A DNA stretch of 64,000 bases. It comes from Bacillus sp. OV166 (GTDB lineage: Bacteria; Bacillota; Bacilli; Bacillales; Cytobacillaceae). Made by a program: the position numbers and the translations under genes. Positions 37,484 through 47,519 of the stretch are shown piece by piece; position 1 is the stretch's first letter, and the number at the start of each line of letters is the position of its first letter. The notes beneath the pieces were generated by a model. The model did no database searches. It worked only from the letters and a program-made list of their open reading frames with translations, and was not told where the DNA came from. The stretch spans positions 2,179,001-2,243,000 of the forward strand of contig NZ_FXWM01000001.1 of the NCBI RefSeq assembly GCF_900177675.1, given 5' to 3'.

Positions 37484-38898
37484 ATGTATAAAGAGCTTAT
37501 AAGACCAACTGAAATATCCATAAAAGATAAAAAGTATAAAGTAAAAGGTAATGTTATCCGGGCTGCGGTGTTTGCAAGAACCAATGTAATCGAAGTTTTA
37601 ACAGCAGATAACGAAAGATTTTATTTTATATACTTTAAAAATTCATTAATATATGGTGATAAACTAGATAAGGTGGAAGAAGGATCATTTATCAATAAAG
37701 CATTTCATGAAGGTATTGTGATTGAATCTCCTCATCCAATATTAAATGCATTAATCCCCAATCAATCCGTTTCTATTCAAAATAAAAATAAACTCTTCAC
37801 TCAACTCCAAATTCATTATTCTTTAAAGGAAATAGCCTATATTGCGACAACACTTGACTCATTTTTTGATAAGGATGAGCTTGTAAAAATTATTGACAAG
37901 GTCTTTTTTCACTATAGAAGAAGCGGAAAATTTATGAAGTCATTTCAGATTATTCAAATTTTACATGATTTTGTACCTTCATTAAAATCAGCAAATGAAC
38001 GTCAAAATTCACAAGAATTCAATTCATATCATGATTTTTACAAATCCTCGAGTTTACCTTCCATCCTAAAAAAGGATCCACTATTTGTTGAACTACTTTG
38101 CTTCCAAAATAGATCAAATCCAGAAATGCGTGTTTTTTTAGAAGATATATTTACAAAACAGGATTGTTTACTGTACTGGAGTTGTTAGTGCTCTGGATTG
38201 AATCTCCAAAGGCTGAATCGATTAAAAAGTACACAGATTTTGCTCTATAACTTGTTACGATGAAAGAATGGATATTCATACTAGGAGAGGTAAATATCAA
38301 TCCGTATCGAGTTTTACCTGAGGCAAAGTCCATTATTGAAAAAATGATTCAAGAAGATAATTACGAGACAGCGGCCTTATTTTTATTAAATTTCATCCAT
38401 GATCTGCCAACTTCCTATGATGCTATCCTGAATTCATTATGGGGGAATTTGAATGCTGGATTTGTAGGATCTCACCTAGACGATTTCATCTTTATGTTTC
38501 AACAGCTAGTCCCCGAAGATCACTCTAAACTATTGGAACAAAAAATCTTTCAACTCGCTGTTATCCTGCTTGAAGAGCATGATCTCAAAGAGGTTCACGA
38601 AAAACTTTTACCTATTCAAAAAATACACCCCTATTCAGCGGTGATTCGAAAAATGAATAATATGTTAGCATTATTAGAGGACCCTGATCAGATGATGGAA
38701 TTGGGGGATTATTATGCAGAGTTTAAACAATTTGATAAAGCTATTGATTGCTTTTTCTGGGAAATGGAACTTCAACCACAGGACCCTAATCCTGTACAGA
38801 AAATAAGTCGTATGTATCAACATAAAGGAATGGTAAAAGAAGCAGCTACATACCAAAAAGTTTACGAGCAAATAAAAAGTAATCAAGGAATAGGCTGA
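37484..38898 (+). pseudogene. TPR-containing protein gene, broken by frameshift and stop
   Basis: The first frame (37484-38188) begins MYKELIRPTEISIKDKKYKV. Near 38150 the sense reading moves to another frame, giving TGLFTVLELLVLWIESPKAE, which meets a TAA at about 38248 and then reads on in the same frame as the second ORF (38260-38898). The C-terminal half has TPR-like helices (ALFLLNFIHDLP, then GDYYAEFKQFDKAIDCFFWE). The whole would be about 470 residues. AAGGAGG precedes the ATG at 37484. Its function is not known to me. Confidence 0.75.
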
Positions 38899-38997
38899 AA
38901 ACGATCGAATAAATCTGCTGGTCAAAGAAATTATTTCTTGAATAGAAAAAATCAAGATAAGCAGTTCTTCGGAATTGCTTATTTCCGCCCATAGAAA

Positions 38998-39048
38998 AAC
39001 TGCTCCTCCAATTGTTAGGTTGTCTAACAATTGGGGGGCAGTTTGTTT
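38998..39048 (+). terminator. Long terminator hairpin
   Basis: AACTGC followed by CTCCAATTGTTAG (38998-39018) pairs with CTAACAATTGG and GGCAGTT (39024-39043) around GTTGT, then TGTTTC. Near-perfect 19-20 bp arms; it may serve both directions. Confidence 0.85.
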
Positions 39049-39070
39049 CATATAAGGTGTGTGATACTAT

Positions 39071-39292
39071 TCATTTCAAATATAATTTAGTTGGATAAGC
39101 TCCGCTAAAACAGGAAACACAACGGCTGCTGGTTTCTGCAAGATTTACATCAACCGCCTCCAATAAACCTTCAGTGCTTAAAAACGCTAATGAATCCGCG
39201 CCAATTACTTCTCCAATTGCTCGTTCATGTTCATGTTCATGTCTGTTAGCAAATAACTCCTCTTTTGTCGGCATATCAATACCATAAAAGGG
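39071..39292 (-). pseudogene. C-terminal fragment of amidophosphoribosyltransferase (PurF)
   Basis: On the minus strand the frame reads PFYGIDMPTKEELFANRH, then IGEVIGADSLAFLSTEGLLE and CVSCFSGAYPTKLYLK and a stop at 39071. This matches the last ~75 residues of PurF, including the two Cys near the end (relatives: CLACFTGKYPT). The PurF similarity stops abruptly at 39292, where a 21-nt near-copy of part of the tRNA-Sec gene begins. No start or catalytic domain is present, so this is a stranded gene tail. Confidence 0.8.
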
Positions 39293-39313
39293 GTCTTCAA
39301 AACTGCTTGAGAC
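39293..39313 (+). repeat. 21-nt direct near-copy of the tRNA-Sec anticodon region; possible att remnant
   Basis: GTCTTCAAAACTGCTTGAGA plus C matches tRNA-Sec positions 34168-34188 at 20 of 21 bases, in the same orientation, with no similarity in the flanks. It marks the edge of the PurF fragment. The distance between the copies is 5.1 kb, with the integrase remnant next to the tRNA copy. Confidence 0.6.
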
Positions 39314-39550
39314 AGAAAATAAAAGTGTACACCTAAAAAAGGCCAAACATTATAATAGACTTCTTTTTTCCTATGTATAGTTTAAACAGATGTAGTTGGT
39401 GGAAATATGATTAAGTTTTTGCCACCAACTTGACATTATAAAGCAACCCTATTAGAGGGAAGTCATTCATACTTCTGGAGCAATGAAGAAAAAGAAAAGC
39501 CAATGCTTTTAGGTATTGGCTTTACTATAGAATTTGTTTAATTGAAGATT

Positions 39551-40292
39551 TTACTTAAGTACAGGAACTCCAAGAGAAACAAATAGATCGTATGTATCAT
39601 CTAATCTTGGGTCATTTGGAATGACTAATATAGTGCCGTCTCTTCCTCGTGTAAGCAGGACACGATAACTATTTTTTCGAATTTGATAAGGGTTTTTCAA
39701 TCGGCGGTCTTGATAATAGTTCACCCATTGTCCATTTTCAATACGGAAATCATATCCCCATAGAAGAATCCCTAAATCTAACTCAAGCCTCTGTGTTTGG
39801 AATTCTGTAGCATAGTGATTCAATCTTGACGAAAAATAAGCTGAATCGGGATGATTGAAATAAGCATACATAATGCGATTTATCTTCCAGAATAGGAAGT
39901 GTTCCTCTTCGAAATCCCTTTGATGAAACTAAGTTACCATACTGTTTTGTGGTATCTTGATATACACTTTGAACCATTGTCCGTGCTTTTTCTACGCTGC
40001 GTGTTACATAAAGATTTAATCCATTCTGTATGACAAACGAAGTTGACTCCTTTAAGTCTGAAAAATGACATTGAAATAGATCTTCTACCCACTTATGCCA
40101 CTCGATTGCTGCATGGCTTCTTAATGTGTGGGTTAGATTATAGGTTGGCTTTATAATATGTTGTTGGGAATAAGGAAATAAGCCATCTAAAATGTCGCTA
40201 GTGTGAACTATCCAATGTCCTTTTTTAATAGACTGATTCCAAAGTGAAAGGCCACTGGGAAAGCCTCCAGGGGCGGCGTGGAGCATGTACAT
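39551..40292 (-). pseudogene. DUF2075-family (helicase-like) protein, C-terminal part, frameshifted
   Basis: Two overlapping frames make up one protein tail. The upstream part (40292 to about 39895) reads YNLTHTLRSHAAIEWHKWVE and LNLYVTRSVEKARTMVQSVY. The downstream part (from about 39871) reads LLWGYDFRIENGQWV and NSYRVLLTRGRDGTILVIPN, the DUF2075 C-terminal signature. The frame changes near 39870-39895. The N-terminal P-loop half is missing, so this is a truncated and frameshifted remnant. Confidence 0.75.
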
Positions 40293-40537
40293 TATATGGT
40301 AAATTGTGGAGTTGAACTATACTCCTCTATTTAACTATGCCTTCACGAAGCCATAATAATCTGAGCTCATTCGATTCATTTGTTATTCCTAATCAATGGT
40401 TATGAAATCCTGCGAATAAGCGAGTATTCGGGAGAAAATCGTATTAAGCTGAGGGAGTTTAATAAGGAATATCACACTTTTAAAGAAATAAACAAGTTAA
40501 AAAAGAAGCAAACTGGGAGGGCAAAATGAAGGAATTA

Positions 40538-40702
40538 TGTCTAAATTATCGATAATAGTGTTTACTTTTGATGAATGGGGAGAAAAAAAGTAAACCAACA
40601 ATTGTTTGTTTACATGGTTTAGGAAATAGTGGTTCACCCTTTTTTGAAATGCTGATGACAACAGAAACCATTACAAATTGGCTACCCTCGAAGTATCAGT
40701 AA
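40538..40702 (+). pseudogene. Alpha/beta hydrolase N-terminal fragment, frameshifted
   Basis: One frame gives MSKLSIIVFTFDEWGEKK and stops; the next frame continues SKPTIVCLHGLGNSGSPFFE and ends at 40702. HGLGNSG is the oxyanion-loop motif of alpha/beta hydrolases. The shift falls in an A7 run at about 40583-40589. Everything after the first ~45 residues of the domain is gone. Confidence 0.65.
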
Positions 40703-41001
40703 TAAGATTCCACAATAATAAACCAGAAGGCGCCCCAGAAGATCCAAAAGAAGGGAATCAGAATTATCCATCTGATGATCTTATATTTACCTATTCCATA
40801 ACATATCCATGAGGTTATGGCGCTTACTACAAATGTCAGAATAAAGCCATGATATGAATAGAAAAGTAAATACTCAGGAATAAAGATTTCGTCACTATCA
40901 CTCCAGCTGGTTATCACGTGTGGAAAGTACCCTAAAACTGTTAATAGGGCGCAACTAACTTGCATGGAAACCATGTCTTCTAGGATCTCTTCCTTCTCCA
41001 T
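40696..41001 (-). CDS. Small membrane protein, unknown function
   Basis: A 101-residue protein with about three hydrophobic segments (VSCALLTVLGYFPHVI, then YLLFYSYHGFILTFVVSAIT and IILIPFFWIFWGAFWFIIV) and an acidic start (MEKEEILEDM). AAGGAG lies seven bases before the ATG. No family recognised. It overlaps the end of the hydrolase fragment by seven bases on the opposite strand. Confidence 0.6.
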   Translation of the reverse strand: MEKEEILEDMVSMQVSCALLTVLGYFPHVITSWSDSDEIFIPEYLLFYSYHGFILTFVVSAITSWICYGIGKYKIIRWIILIPFFWIFWGAFWFIIVESYY

Positions 41002-41098
41002 CCTCCCACTCCTTATATATTTTTGTCATTTTTTCAATTATAACAAAGATATTCATCTGCAAAGAAGGGTAGAATCGATAAAAACTTGAAAAGGCACT

Positions 41099-41130
41099 TT
41101 GTGATAAAATGCACTTAAAGTAACGGGTGC
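41099..41130 (+). repeat. Cassette-type repeat, copy 1 (left part, split by the intron)
   Basis: The sequence GTGATAAAATGCACTTAAAG followed by TAACGGGTGC matches the left side of the other copies at 42.7, 48.26, 48.99 and 49.26 kb. It breaks off where the group II intron begins; after the intron (41814 on) TAGCGGAATAATCAAAGAAG resembles the expected continuation. Confidence 0.65.
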
Positions 41131-41813
41131 GTGTGCGGCCGAGCATAGGTCGTATCATATAGCGGGTGGGATTCCCGTCGAGTAAGAACTAGCCATTCGC
41201 TCGTAGCGAGTCTTGGAGGGCTAAAGGTAACTTTAGTCTTTAAGCGTAGACAGTTAGGTGGCGGGCCGAAAGCCAAATGGTTGAAGGGATTGAGCTCCAT
41301 AATGTTAGTAAATCGAGAGGGCTGATGCTTTACCTGCAGCAGAAAGCTACATTTTATCCTTCGTTTAAGGCAAGATGGGTAAAACCTCTCTGGAGTCAGA
41401 GACCTTGGCACGTTACACATTGATATGATACGGCAACTCGGGAGACCCTACCGGTCTTTTCTTGTTAGAAGAGTATGGTGTACAAGCGATAAAAAGTAAG
41501 GAAACCAAATGCCGGTGTAGGGAGTCGGATAGCAGCGTAGTACCAATGAAGTTGGGTAATGCCGATGGAGGAAAGGCTAGCTACCAGTTATCACCCTTGC
41601 TAGGGACCCATTTCCTACACACAGAGGTAGGAATAATAAATGGAGACAAAACTAGTAAGGATAGCAGAATTAGCAAAATCTAAACCTAAGAGATTAGCAA
41701 GGTTTTGTGAATGGTAACTAGGAGGAGCCGTGTGCGTTAATATCGCAAGCACGGTTCTGTGAGGGAGAGGAACACAATCTACCGTAAGGTAGAGAGGTTC
41801 CTTTCTACTCGAC
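41127..41813 (+). mobile_element. Group II intron with an almost complete deletion of its reverse transcriptase
   Basis: The 5' end GTGCGTGTGCGGCC fits a group II intron start (exact first base 41127 or 41131). Domain V is clear: GAGCCGTGTGCG (41725-41736), a TTAATAT bulge region, CGCAAGCACGGTTCTG (to 41759). Domain VI follows, and the 3' end is CTACTCGAC (41805-41813), obeying the AY rule. The encoded protein begins METKLVRIAELAKSKPK at 41640, the usual start of a group II maturase-reverse transcriptase, but stops after 25 residues at 41717. The ribozyme may fold; mobility would need a protein supplied in trans. Confidence 0.85.
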
Positions 41814-41854
41814 TAGCGGAATAATCAAAGAAGTTTTCGAAAGGTAGAGGTTAT

Positions 41855-42694
41855 GTGGATTTAAAAATATTAGCATCAGAAATAGCAAATATCTATCAAC
41901 AAAATCCAAAAGTTGAAGCCGTTTTATTAGGAGGTTCTGTATCACGAAATTGGCAAGATGAACATTCGGATATTGAACTATTTGTTTTTTGGAAAGGAGC
42001 TCCTACTGACGAGGAAAGGAAGGCTCCAATCATAGAATTAAATGGTAATATTATCGACTTTCACCCATATGAAGATGAGGAATGGTCAGAAACATACATA
42101 ACTCAAGGTGTAAAATTAGAAATAAGCAATTTTTTAACAGAAACAATAAACAAAGTTATAAGTGATGTGATTATATCTTATGATACGGATTTAGATAAGC
42201 AATGTATTGTAGCAACGGTTTATAACGGAGTTACACTTAGCGGTGATTTAGTTATTAATAGTATGAAAGAGAAAGTAAGTAAATACCCTTATGAATTAAG
42301 TGTGGCTATGGTAAAGGAGAATATTTTTTTAGGTAATAGATGGAATAATCGTGAAGCTTTACTTGAGCGAAAAGATTGGTTAATGCTTTATAAAGTAATG
42401 GTAGACGTTCAAACCAATATAATGGGAGTTTTATTCGGTTTAAACCGTCAATTCGTACACCATCCAGCCTTTAAGTGGCAAAGACATACACTTAGTTCAA
42501 TGGAAATCACTCCTAAAAATATAACAAGCCGCTTAGAGTCTATTTTTCTTGAAGACCCAAAGGTTTCTGTAAGAGAATTAGAAGTAATAATAAAGGAAAT
42601 GTACGAACTAATACAACGTGAATTTCCACAAATAGATTTATCTTTAGTTCTTGATAAATCGTTATTTTTGAGACCAAAAAATGAAATAAAATAG
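41855..42694 (+). CDS. Nucleotidyltransferase-domain protein
   Basis: A 279-residue protein with a polymerase-beta-type nucleotidyltransferase motif near its start: VLLGGSVSRNWQDEHSDIELF, where GGS and the D-x-D-like SDIEL would bind the nucleotide and metal. The rest is helical, with no known motif. The start is GTG at 41855 after AGAGGT. It could be an antibiotic-type adenylyltransferase or a MNT-domain toxin relative, but no HEPN partner is next to it. It lies between the intron and a second cassette repeat only nine bases after its stop. Confidence 0.75.
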   Translation: MDLKILASEIANIYQQNPKVEAVLLGGSVSRNWQDEHSDIELFVFWKGAPTDEERKAPIIELNGNIIDFHPYEDEEWSETYITQGVKLEISNFLTETINKVISDVIISYDTDLDKQCIVATVYNGVTLSGDLVINSMKEKVSKYPYELSVAMVKENIFLGNRWNNREALLERKDWLMLYKVMVDVQTNIMGVLFGLNRQFVHHPAFKWQRHTLSSMEITPKNITSRLESIFLEDPKVSVRELEVIIKEMYELIQREFPQIDLSLVLDKSLFLRPKNEIK

Positions 42695-42702
42695 ATACCT
42701 TA

Positions 42703-42784
42703 TTAAGCTAACGGGTGCTTATGTTAAAGATGGGATGGCTGCGGCGGTCTTTTTGCTTGTTCAGCTAACGAAGCAGTTTAGTGG
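42703..42784 (+). repeat. Cassette-type imperfect palindrome, copy 2
   Basis: Starts CTAACGGGTGCTTATG at 42708 and ends CTAACGAAGCAGTTTAGTGG at 42784. The inner part GGCTGCGGCGGTC can form a small hairpin followed by TTTTT. The outer TGCTT pairs with AAGCA. Confidence 0.75.
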
Positions 42785-42922
42785 AATAAGAAGGATTAAA
42801 ACTACCATGAAAACTAACTTCTGAAATGTTGGAAAATGGCAATACTAAAGAAGACGTAGCTCATTCATTTTTTAAAAAAGTGGCAGCGCCTGATTCCTAT
42901 GATATTTAATGAGATTGATGGA

Positions 42923-43400
42923 TCAAGAAGACTCTGTAATTGTCACGGTATACCCTAGACTTTCCAGTCTGCAAACCGAATGTCGTACAATGGATACTTG
43001 CTTTTGTTTGTCAAAGTAGTCTTCGCCTAAGTCTACATACATTTCTTTTCTCGTCAGAAGATAAAAAGCAAATCTTAACATGGCATGTGCGACGACAATG
43101 GCTGCTCTTTTTCTACCTTTTCGTGCTAGTGTTCGTCTATACAATGCACCAAGGTAGTTTTTTGATGCACCTACTAAATGAGCTGCTTCTGTTAAAGCAG
43201 ATTTTAAATACTTGTTGCCTTTTTTTGATTTTGTCGATTTCCTTTTTCCTGCACTTTCGTTATGTCCAGGTACAAGAGCTGCCCATGAACATAATTCTGG
43301 TGCAGTTTGGAATTGTATTTTTAACATCGGTTCCCACTTCAGCTAGTATTTGTTCAGCCATTCTTTTAGCGATTCTAGGTATACATATTGTATGGCTGGT
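42923..43400 (-). pseudogene. IS110-family transposase, C-terminal part, frameshifted
   Basis: The frame from 43327 reads FQTAPELCSWAALVPGHNES, then KGNKYLKSALTEAAHLVGAS and FAFYLLTRKEMYVDLGEDYF: the Transposase_20 domain of IS110 elements. Upstream (43328 to about 43400) the preceding segment IAKRMAEQILAEVGTDV lies in another frame, so a one-base shift separates them. The N-terminal DEDD catalytic domain is missing. A non-functional remnant. Confidence 0.85.
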
Positions 43401-43508
43401 TTTTTGTCCAATTAAGCATAATTAAGGTAAATCCTTTACTTCATAAATCGTCATCCATGTCTTCAATGAAGTAGCTAAGATTAAGGGTAGTTTATAGTCC
43501 AAAAAAAA

Positions 43509-43548
43509 TGTGTGAAAGTCCTTTTTAAAGACTTTCTCACATTTTTTA
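43509..43548. terminator. Strong hairpin terminator
   Basis: TGTGTGAAAGTC (43509-43520) pairs with GACTTTCTCACA (43530-43541), one mismatch, with A-run before and T-run after; likely bidirectional. Confidence 0.85.
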
Positions 43549-43727
43549 CAATTAAAGGAAGATTATTAGAAAATAATTTTCTTCAACTAAAAAGCTCTCA
43601 CTAAAGCTCAATTTTTAACGGGTATATTATAAAATTTAAGATAATCAAACTAGACAAAAGAAAGCTAGACAAAACACATTATTAAAAAATGTCTTATCTA
43701 GCTTATTTATAATCTTATTTATTATTA

Positions 43728-43859
43728 TTAATCGTCGTTCATTTCTGTCTTGATAACATGAACCAGTTCTTGAATAATATCGTTTAACGGCATTTGACTA
43801 GTATCTTTTCCCAGAATGATAGAAGTTTTAAAAATCAACGTTTCTTCTTGCTCACTCAC
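43728..43859 (-). CDS. Small acidic protein, 43 residues
   Basis: Starts at GTG 43859, seven bases after GGAGG, and begins MSEQEETLIFKTSIILGKDT. It has no Cys, membrane helix or known motif. It lies 116 bases downstream of the citrate synthase gene on the same strand. Coding is supported by the ribosome site and clean frame only. Confidence 0.5.
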   Translation of the reverse strand: MSEQEETLIFKTSIILGKDTSQMPLNDIIQELVHVIKTEMNDD

Positions 43860-43975
43860 AGAAAGTCCTCCGTTCTTAAAGATTAGCTAGTATTAATTGA
43901 AGCTCGAAAGAAAGAATCTTCATGCTTATTTCCAGAATTTTATAGATTGACTGTTTTATAGTCAAGCCATGTCAA

Positions 43976-45091
43976 CTAACGTTCCGCAATCGGGACATAT
44001 GCTTGGTGTTTCAATCCGATATATTCAGCACGAGGGCGAATTAAGCGATTGTTTTCATACTGTTCCAAAATATGAGCGATCCAGCCTGATGTGCGGCTCA
44101 TCGCAAAAATAGGTGTGAAAAGGTTTTGTTTTATCCCTAAGCAGTGATAAACCGACGCAGAATAGAAATCAACGTTTGGCAACAATCCCTTTTCTCTTAT
44201 GATGATTTCTTCAATCTTTATCGACATGTTATACCACTTATCTTCATCTGTCACCTTGGATAAAAGCCGCGACATTTCCCGTAAATGTTTCGCACGCGGA
44301 TCGCCATTTTTATAAACCCTATGCCCGAAACCCATAATTTTCTCTTTGTTTGCAAATGCTCGGTGCAGATAAAGCTCAACAGAATCGATGTCATCAATTG
44401 CAGCCAGCATTTTCATTACATGCTCATTAGCTCCTCCATGAAGCGGTCCTTTCAGTGCTCCAATTGCAGCCGTAATCCCTGAATACATATCTGCCAATGT
44501 GGCAACGCATACACGAGCAGTAAAGGTTGAGGCGTTTAGTTCATGGTCAGCATGAAGAACAAGTGCTTTGTTAAAAGCTACCTCCGACGTTGGATCAGGT
44601 ATTGACCCCTTTAACATATACAGAAAGTTGGCAGCAAAACTCAGTGAAATATCTGGTAAAATAGGTTCTTTCCCTTCACAAATTCGAGCATAAGCCGCGA
44701 TAATCGACGGTACTTTCGCTTGTATACGGATTGCTTTATGAATGTCCGCTTGTTCATCGTTGTCATCGGCTTCATCATCATACAGTGCGAGTGCCGATAC
44801 GCAAGTCCTTAAGACTGCCATAGGATGAATATTTTTGGCAGGATAACTTTTCAATTGTGTAATTAATTCGGCTGGAAGTAATGCATTTTCATTTAGTTCT
44901 TTTCGAAATGCCTCTAACTGCTTCAATGTTGGAAGATTGCCATACCACAATAAAAAAATAACTTCTTCAAAATCGGTATATTCGGCTAGTTCATCAATTG
45001 AATACCCCCTATACGTTAACACATCATCGACAATCGAACTGACAGAAGAAGTTGTTGCAACGACGCCTTCTAAGCCCTTCGTTTTTACCAT
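43976..45091 (-). CDS. Citrate synthase / 2-methylcitrate synthase
   Basis: A 371-residue type I citrate synthase-fold enzyme condensing acetyl-CoA with oxaloacetate, or propionyl-CoA for methylcitrate synthases. Catalytic residues are visible: the His in GPLHGGANEHVMKML, the second in GFGHRVYKNGDPRAKH, and the Asp in NVDFYSASVYHCLG, with HADHELNASTFTAR. Its short length resembles Bacillus CitA/MmgD rather than the main CitZ. GGAGG lies six bases before the ATG at 45091 (an ATG at 45094 adjoins). The next gene upstream on the same strand is acetate kinase, 112 bases away. Substrate preference cannot be told. Confidence 0.88.
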   Translation of the reverse strand: MVKTKGLEGVVATTSSVSSIVDDVLTYRGYSIDELAEYTDFEEVIFLLWYGNLPTLKQLEAFRKELNENALLPAELITQLKSYPAKNIHPMAVLRTCVSALALYDDEADDNDEQADIHKAIRIQAKVPSIIAAYARICEGKEPILPDISLSFAANFLYMLKGSIPDPTSEVAFNKALVLHADHELNASTFTARVCVATLADMYSGITAAIGALKGPLHGGANEHVMKMLAAIDDIDSVELYLHRAFANKEKIMGFGHRVYKNGDPRAKHLREMSRLLSKVTDEDKWYNMSIKIEEIIIREKGLLPNVDFYSASVYHCLGIKQNLFTPIFAMSRTSGWIAHILEQYENNRLIRPRAEYIGLKHQAYVPIAER

Positions 45092-45206
45092 CATAATCCT
45101 CCTTGTATGAACTGATGAATTGGAAATCCTTTACGCTAGCTTTTTCATCTGGTAGATTACAAGTTTACCGAAAACAAGATAAAAAATATTTTTATATTAT
45201 AAAATT

Positions 45207-46415
45207 CTATACAACCAGTAAACTTTCACGAATACCTAAACGAGACGTATCCCTTGCAATCATGATTTCTTCATTAGTCGGAATGACCATCACTTTGACC
45301 GGTGAATGCTGATAACTAATGAACGTTTCTCTGCCGCTTACTTTATTAAGGCTAGGATCCCAATACACTCCCATAAATTCTAGACCTTCCAAAACACGAG
45401 CGCGGATAAGGTCACTGTTTTCTCCAATACCAGCAGTAAAGATAATCGCATCAAGACCCTTCATCCTTACCGCGTACATCCCGATATATTCCTGAATTCT
45501 TGTTGCAAACACTTGCAGCGCAAGCTCTGCCCGTTTGTGTCCCTTCTCTGCTGCCTCCTGAATATCTCGGAGATCACTTGAATAACCAGATATCCCGAGC
45601 AAGCCACTTTCCTTATTTAAAATGCTCACCACTTTCTCAGCGCTCTGACCTGTTTTCTCCATGATATAGGTGATCAGTGCTGGATCAATATTACCTGAAC
45701 GTGTTCCCATGGTCACCCCTGCCAACGGCGTAAATCCCATCGACGTGTCAATTGATTTACCTCCATCTATCGCTGTAAGGCTTGCTCCATTTCCGAGATG
45801 GCAGGAAATTAGACGAAGCTCTCTTATTGGACGTTTTAACAACTCTGCGGAACGTTGTGATACATATTGATGGCTTGTCCCGTGGAATCCATATTTACGA
45901 ATGCCATATTGTTGATAATACTCGTATGGCAAACTGTAAAGAAAAGATTGTTCTGGCATCGTTTGATGAAAAGCAGTATCAAATACTGCTACTGAAGGTA
46001 CATCAGGCAATATTTCACGAAACGCATTTATCACGATAAGGTTGGCAGGATTGTGAAGCGGCGCGAGCTCCGATACTTCCTCAATTTCTCTTAATATATC
46101 ATCGTTGATCAGTACCGATTCACTGAATTTTTCGCCCCCATGAACAACTCGATGACCAATCCCATCGATCTCATCAAGCGATGAAATAATTTCTAAATTG
46201 ATCAGCTTATGCAATAGGATTTTAACTGCCTCCAGATGGTCATTAATCGTTTGAACTAATTTCATTTTCTTGTTGTGAACATCAATAGTAAACATTGAAT
46301 CTTTTAAACCAATCCGATCCACCATACCTTTTGTTATTATAAATTCTTCTGGCATGTGCAATAGTTGATATTTCAATGAGGAACTTCCAGCATTAACTAC
46401 AAGAATTTTGGACAT
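45207..46415 (-). CDS. ackA: Acetate kinase
   Basis: A 402-residue ASKHA-fold kinase converting acetyl phosphate and ADP to acetate and ATP, or the propionate equivalent. Motifs: [14 protein letters not shown] (N-terminal), [11 protein letters not shown] with the catalytic Asp, [11 protein letters not shown] with the His, [16 protein letters not shown] and [23 protein letters not shown] lies nine bases before the ATG. It may be co-transcribed with the citrate synthase downstream. Because that partner could be a methylcitrate synthase, a role in propionate metabolism is possible. Confidence 0.95.
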   Translation of the reverse strand: MSKILVVNAGSSSLKYQLLHMPEEFIITKGMVDRIGLKDSMFTIDVHNKKMKLVQTINDHLEAVKILLHKLINLEIISSLDEIDGIGHRVVHGGEKFSESVLINDDILREIEEVSELAPLHNPANLIVINAFREILPDVPSVAVFDTAFHQTMPEQSFLYSLPYEYYQQYGIRKYGFHGTSHQYVSQRSAELLKRPIRELRLISCHLGNGASLTAIDGGKSIDTSMGFTPLAGVTMGTRSGNIDPALITYIMEKTGQSAEKVVSILNKESGLLGISGYSSDLRDIQEAAEKGHKRAELALQVFATRIQEYIGMYAVRMKGLDAIIFTAGIGENSDLIRARVLEGLEFMGVYWDPSLNKVSGRETFISYQHSPVKVMVIPTNEEIMIARDTSRLGIRESLLVV

Positions 46416-46491
46416 TCAATTCATCTCCTTTAGTTGAATTTATTAAATGTACTAACCTTTCTCTAAGGAAACATCTCTATAGTTTTGTTAA

Positions 46492-46506
46492 ATCAAGCGC
46501 TTTCAA
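46492..46506 (-). promoter_or_regulatory. Possible CcpA (cre) site upstream of ackA
   Basis: On the minus strand TTGAAAGCGCTTGAT resembles the cre consensus WTGNAANCGNWNNCA with two mismatches at its end. It lies about 80 bases upstream of ackA, where B. subtilis ackA has an activating cre. Tentative. Confidence 0.35.
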
Positions 46507-46526
46507 AACAAGTTAGTGTTTTTCCT

Positions 46527-46691
46527 TTATCTACTCTTCTCCTTACTTAAACAATTTTGGCACTTCGTCATGGACGATTCATGTTCATCTTCTATAATGG
46601 AACCACAATAGAAGCAAACACTTGGCGGAAATAGTTTTTGATAGTTTTTATGATTAGAAGCTTTCAGTTCCTTCATTTCTTGTTCGCTCAT
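46527..46691 (-). CDS. Small zinc-ribbon-like protein, 54 residues
   Basis: Begins MSEQEMKELKASNHKNYQKL and carries two cysteine pairs, CFYCGS and CQNCLS, 18 residues apart, fitting a small zinc ribbon. GGAA lies eight bases upstream of the ATG at 46691. The gene is on the same strand as ackA, about 110 bases upstream of it. Function unknown. Confidence 0.6.
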   Translation of the reverse strand: MSEQEMKELKASNHKNYQKLFPPSVCFYCGSIIEDEHESSMTKCQNCLSKEKSR

Positions 46692-46699
46692 AATAAGTC

Positions 46700-47519
46700 T
46701 TCCTTATCTTTTATATTGTTACTTCAAAAGATACTTTTCTATTTGCAGTAAACTATCCAAAATCACTAAGGGTTCAACTTAAATCAAACTAGAAATCTTT
46801 TGATATGACTTGTTCCTAATCAATGTCCGCCTTTCTGAACTATTGTCTTATAACAGACTGATTATTTGAGATTATTTTATAATAGATTTATTGCACTTGT
46901 CTGAATTTTTGGATATAACATTCTATTTGAGGATGAAAGAGAATAATAGATGGATAAAACAGAATTTTTATGAATAATTAATTTAAAAATATATAAAATG
47001 AGGAAAATATTAAATTTCCTAAATAAAAAAGAACCCAGCAAAAGTAAGGAACACACATGTTCCTCTTATGCCAGGCTCTATTGTTAATACTCTAGGATAA
47101 CCCTACTTGTATGGGCACAATGATTAAAAATATAATAATGCCACTTTTTCTTTTGCTTCCAAGTTTTCAATCATCGAGTACCAAGACTCCGGTTTATTCG
47201 ATAAAACAGTATAATATCATTTTAGAAATTTCACAATTATATCTGTTCCAAGCTCGTTGATTTCCCCATCCATTGGAAGGAAACAAAGGTCAAGTCCTGT
47301 TACAGCTTCCCCATCATTGTTCCAGGACGGATATATCTCCTTCTCTATTTATGTACATATTGATTTTTCTTCATCAAAACGTAGTATTAATATGCATATC
47401 AACCAACTATATGTCCCTGTACATATATTCGGCGATGTACATAAATACGATAAATGTACATTTTTTCACCGTAAAACTGTACATAAAAAACTGAACATAT
47501 ATTACTTAGTTGTACATCA
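46700..47519. other. Long non-coding AT-rich stretch
   Basis: About 800 bases without a supported gene. AGGAAC-N6-GTTCCT (about 47050-47067) is a small palindrome. ORFs at 47257-47658 and 47273-47494 overlap in different frames, lack ribosome sites and show no family resemblance. Confidence 0.4.

Noticed and set aside
41855..42694. MNT-HEPN toxin-antitoxin pair
   Set aside because: A nucleotidyltransferase motif is present but there is no HEPN gene beside it and the protein is longer than MNT antitoxins.
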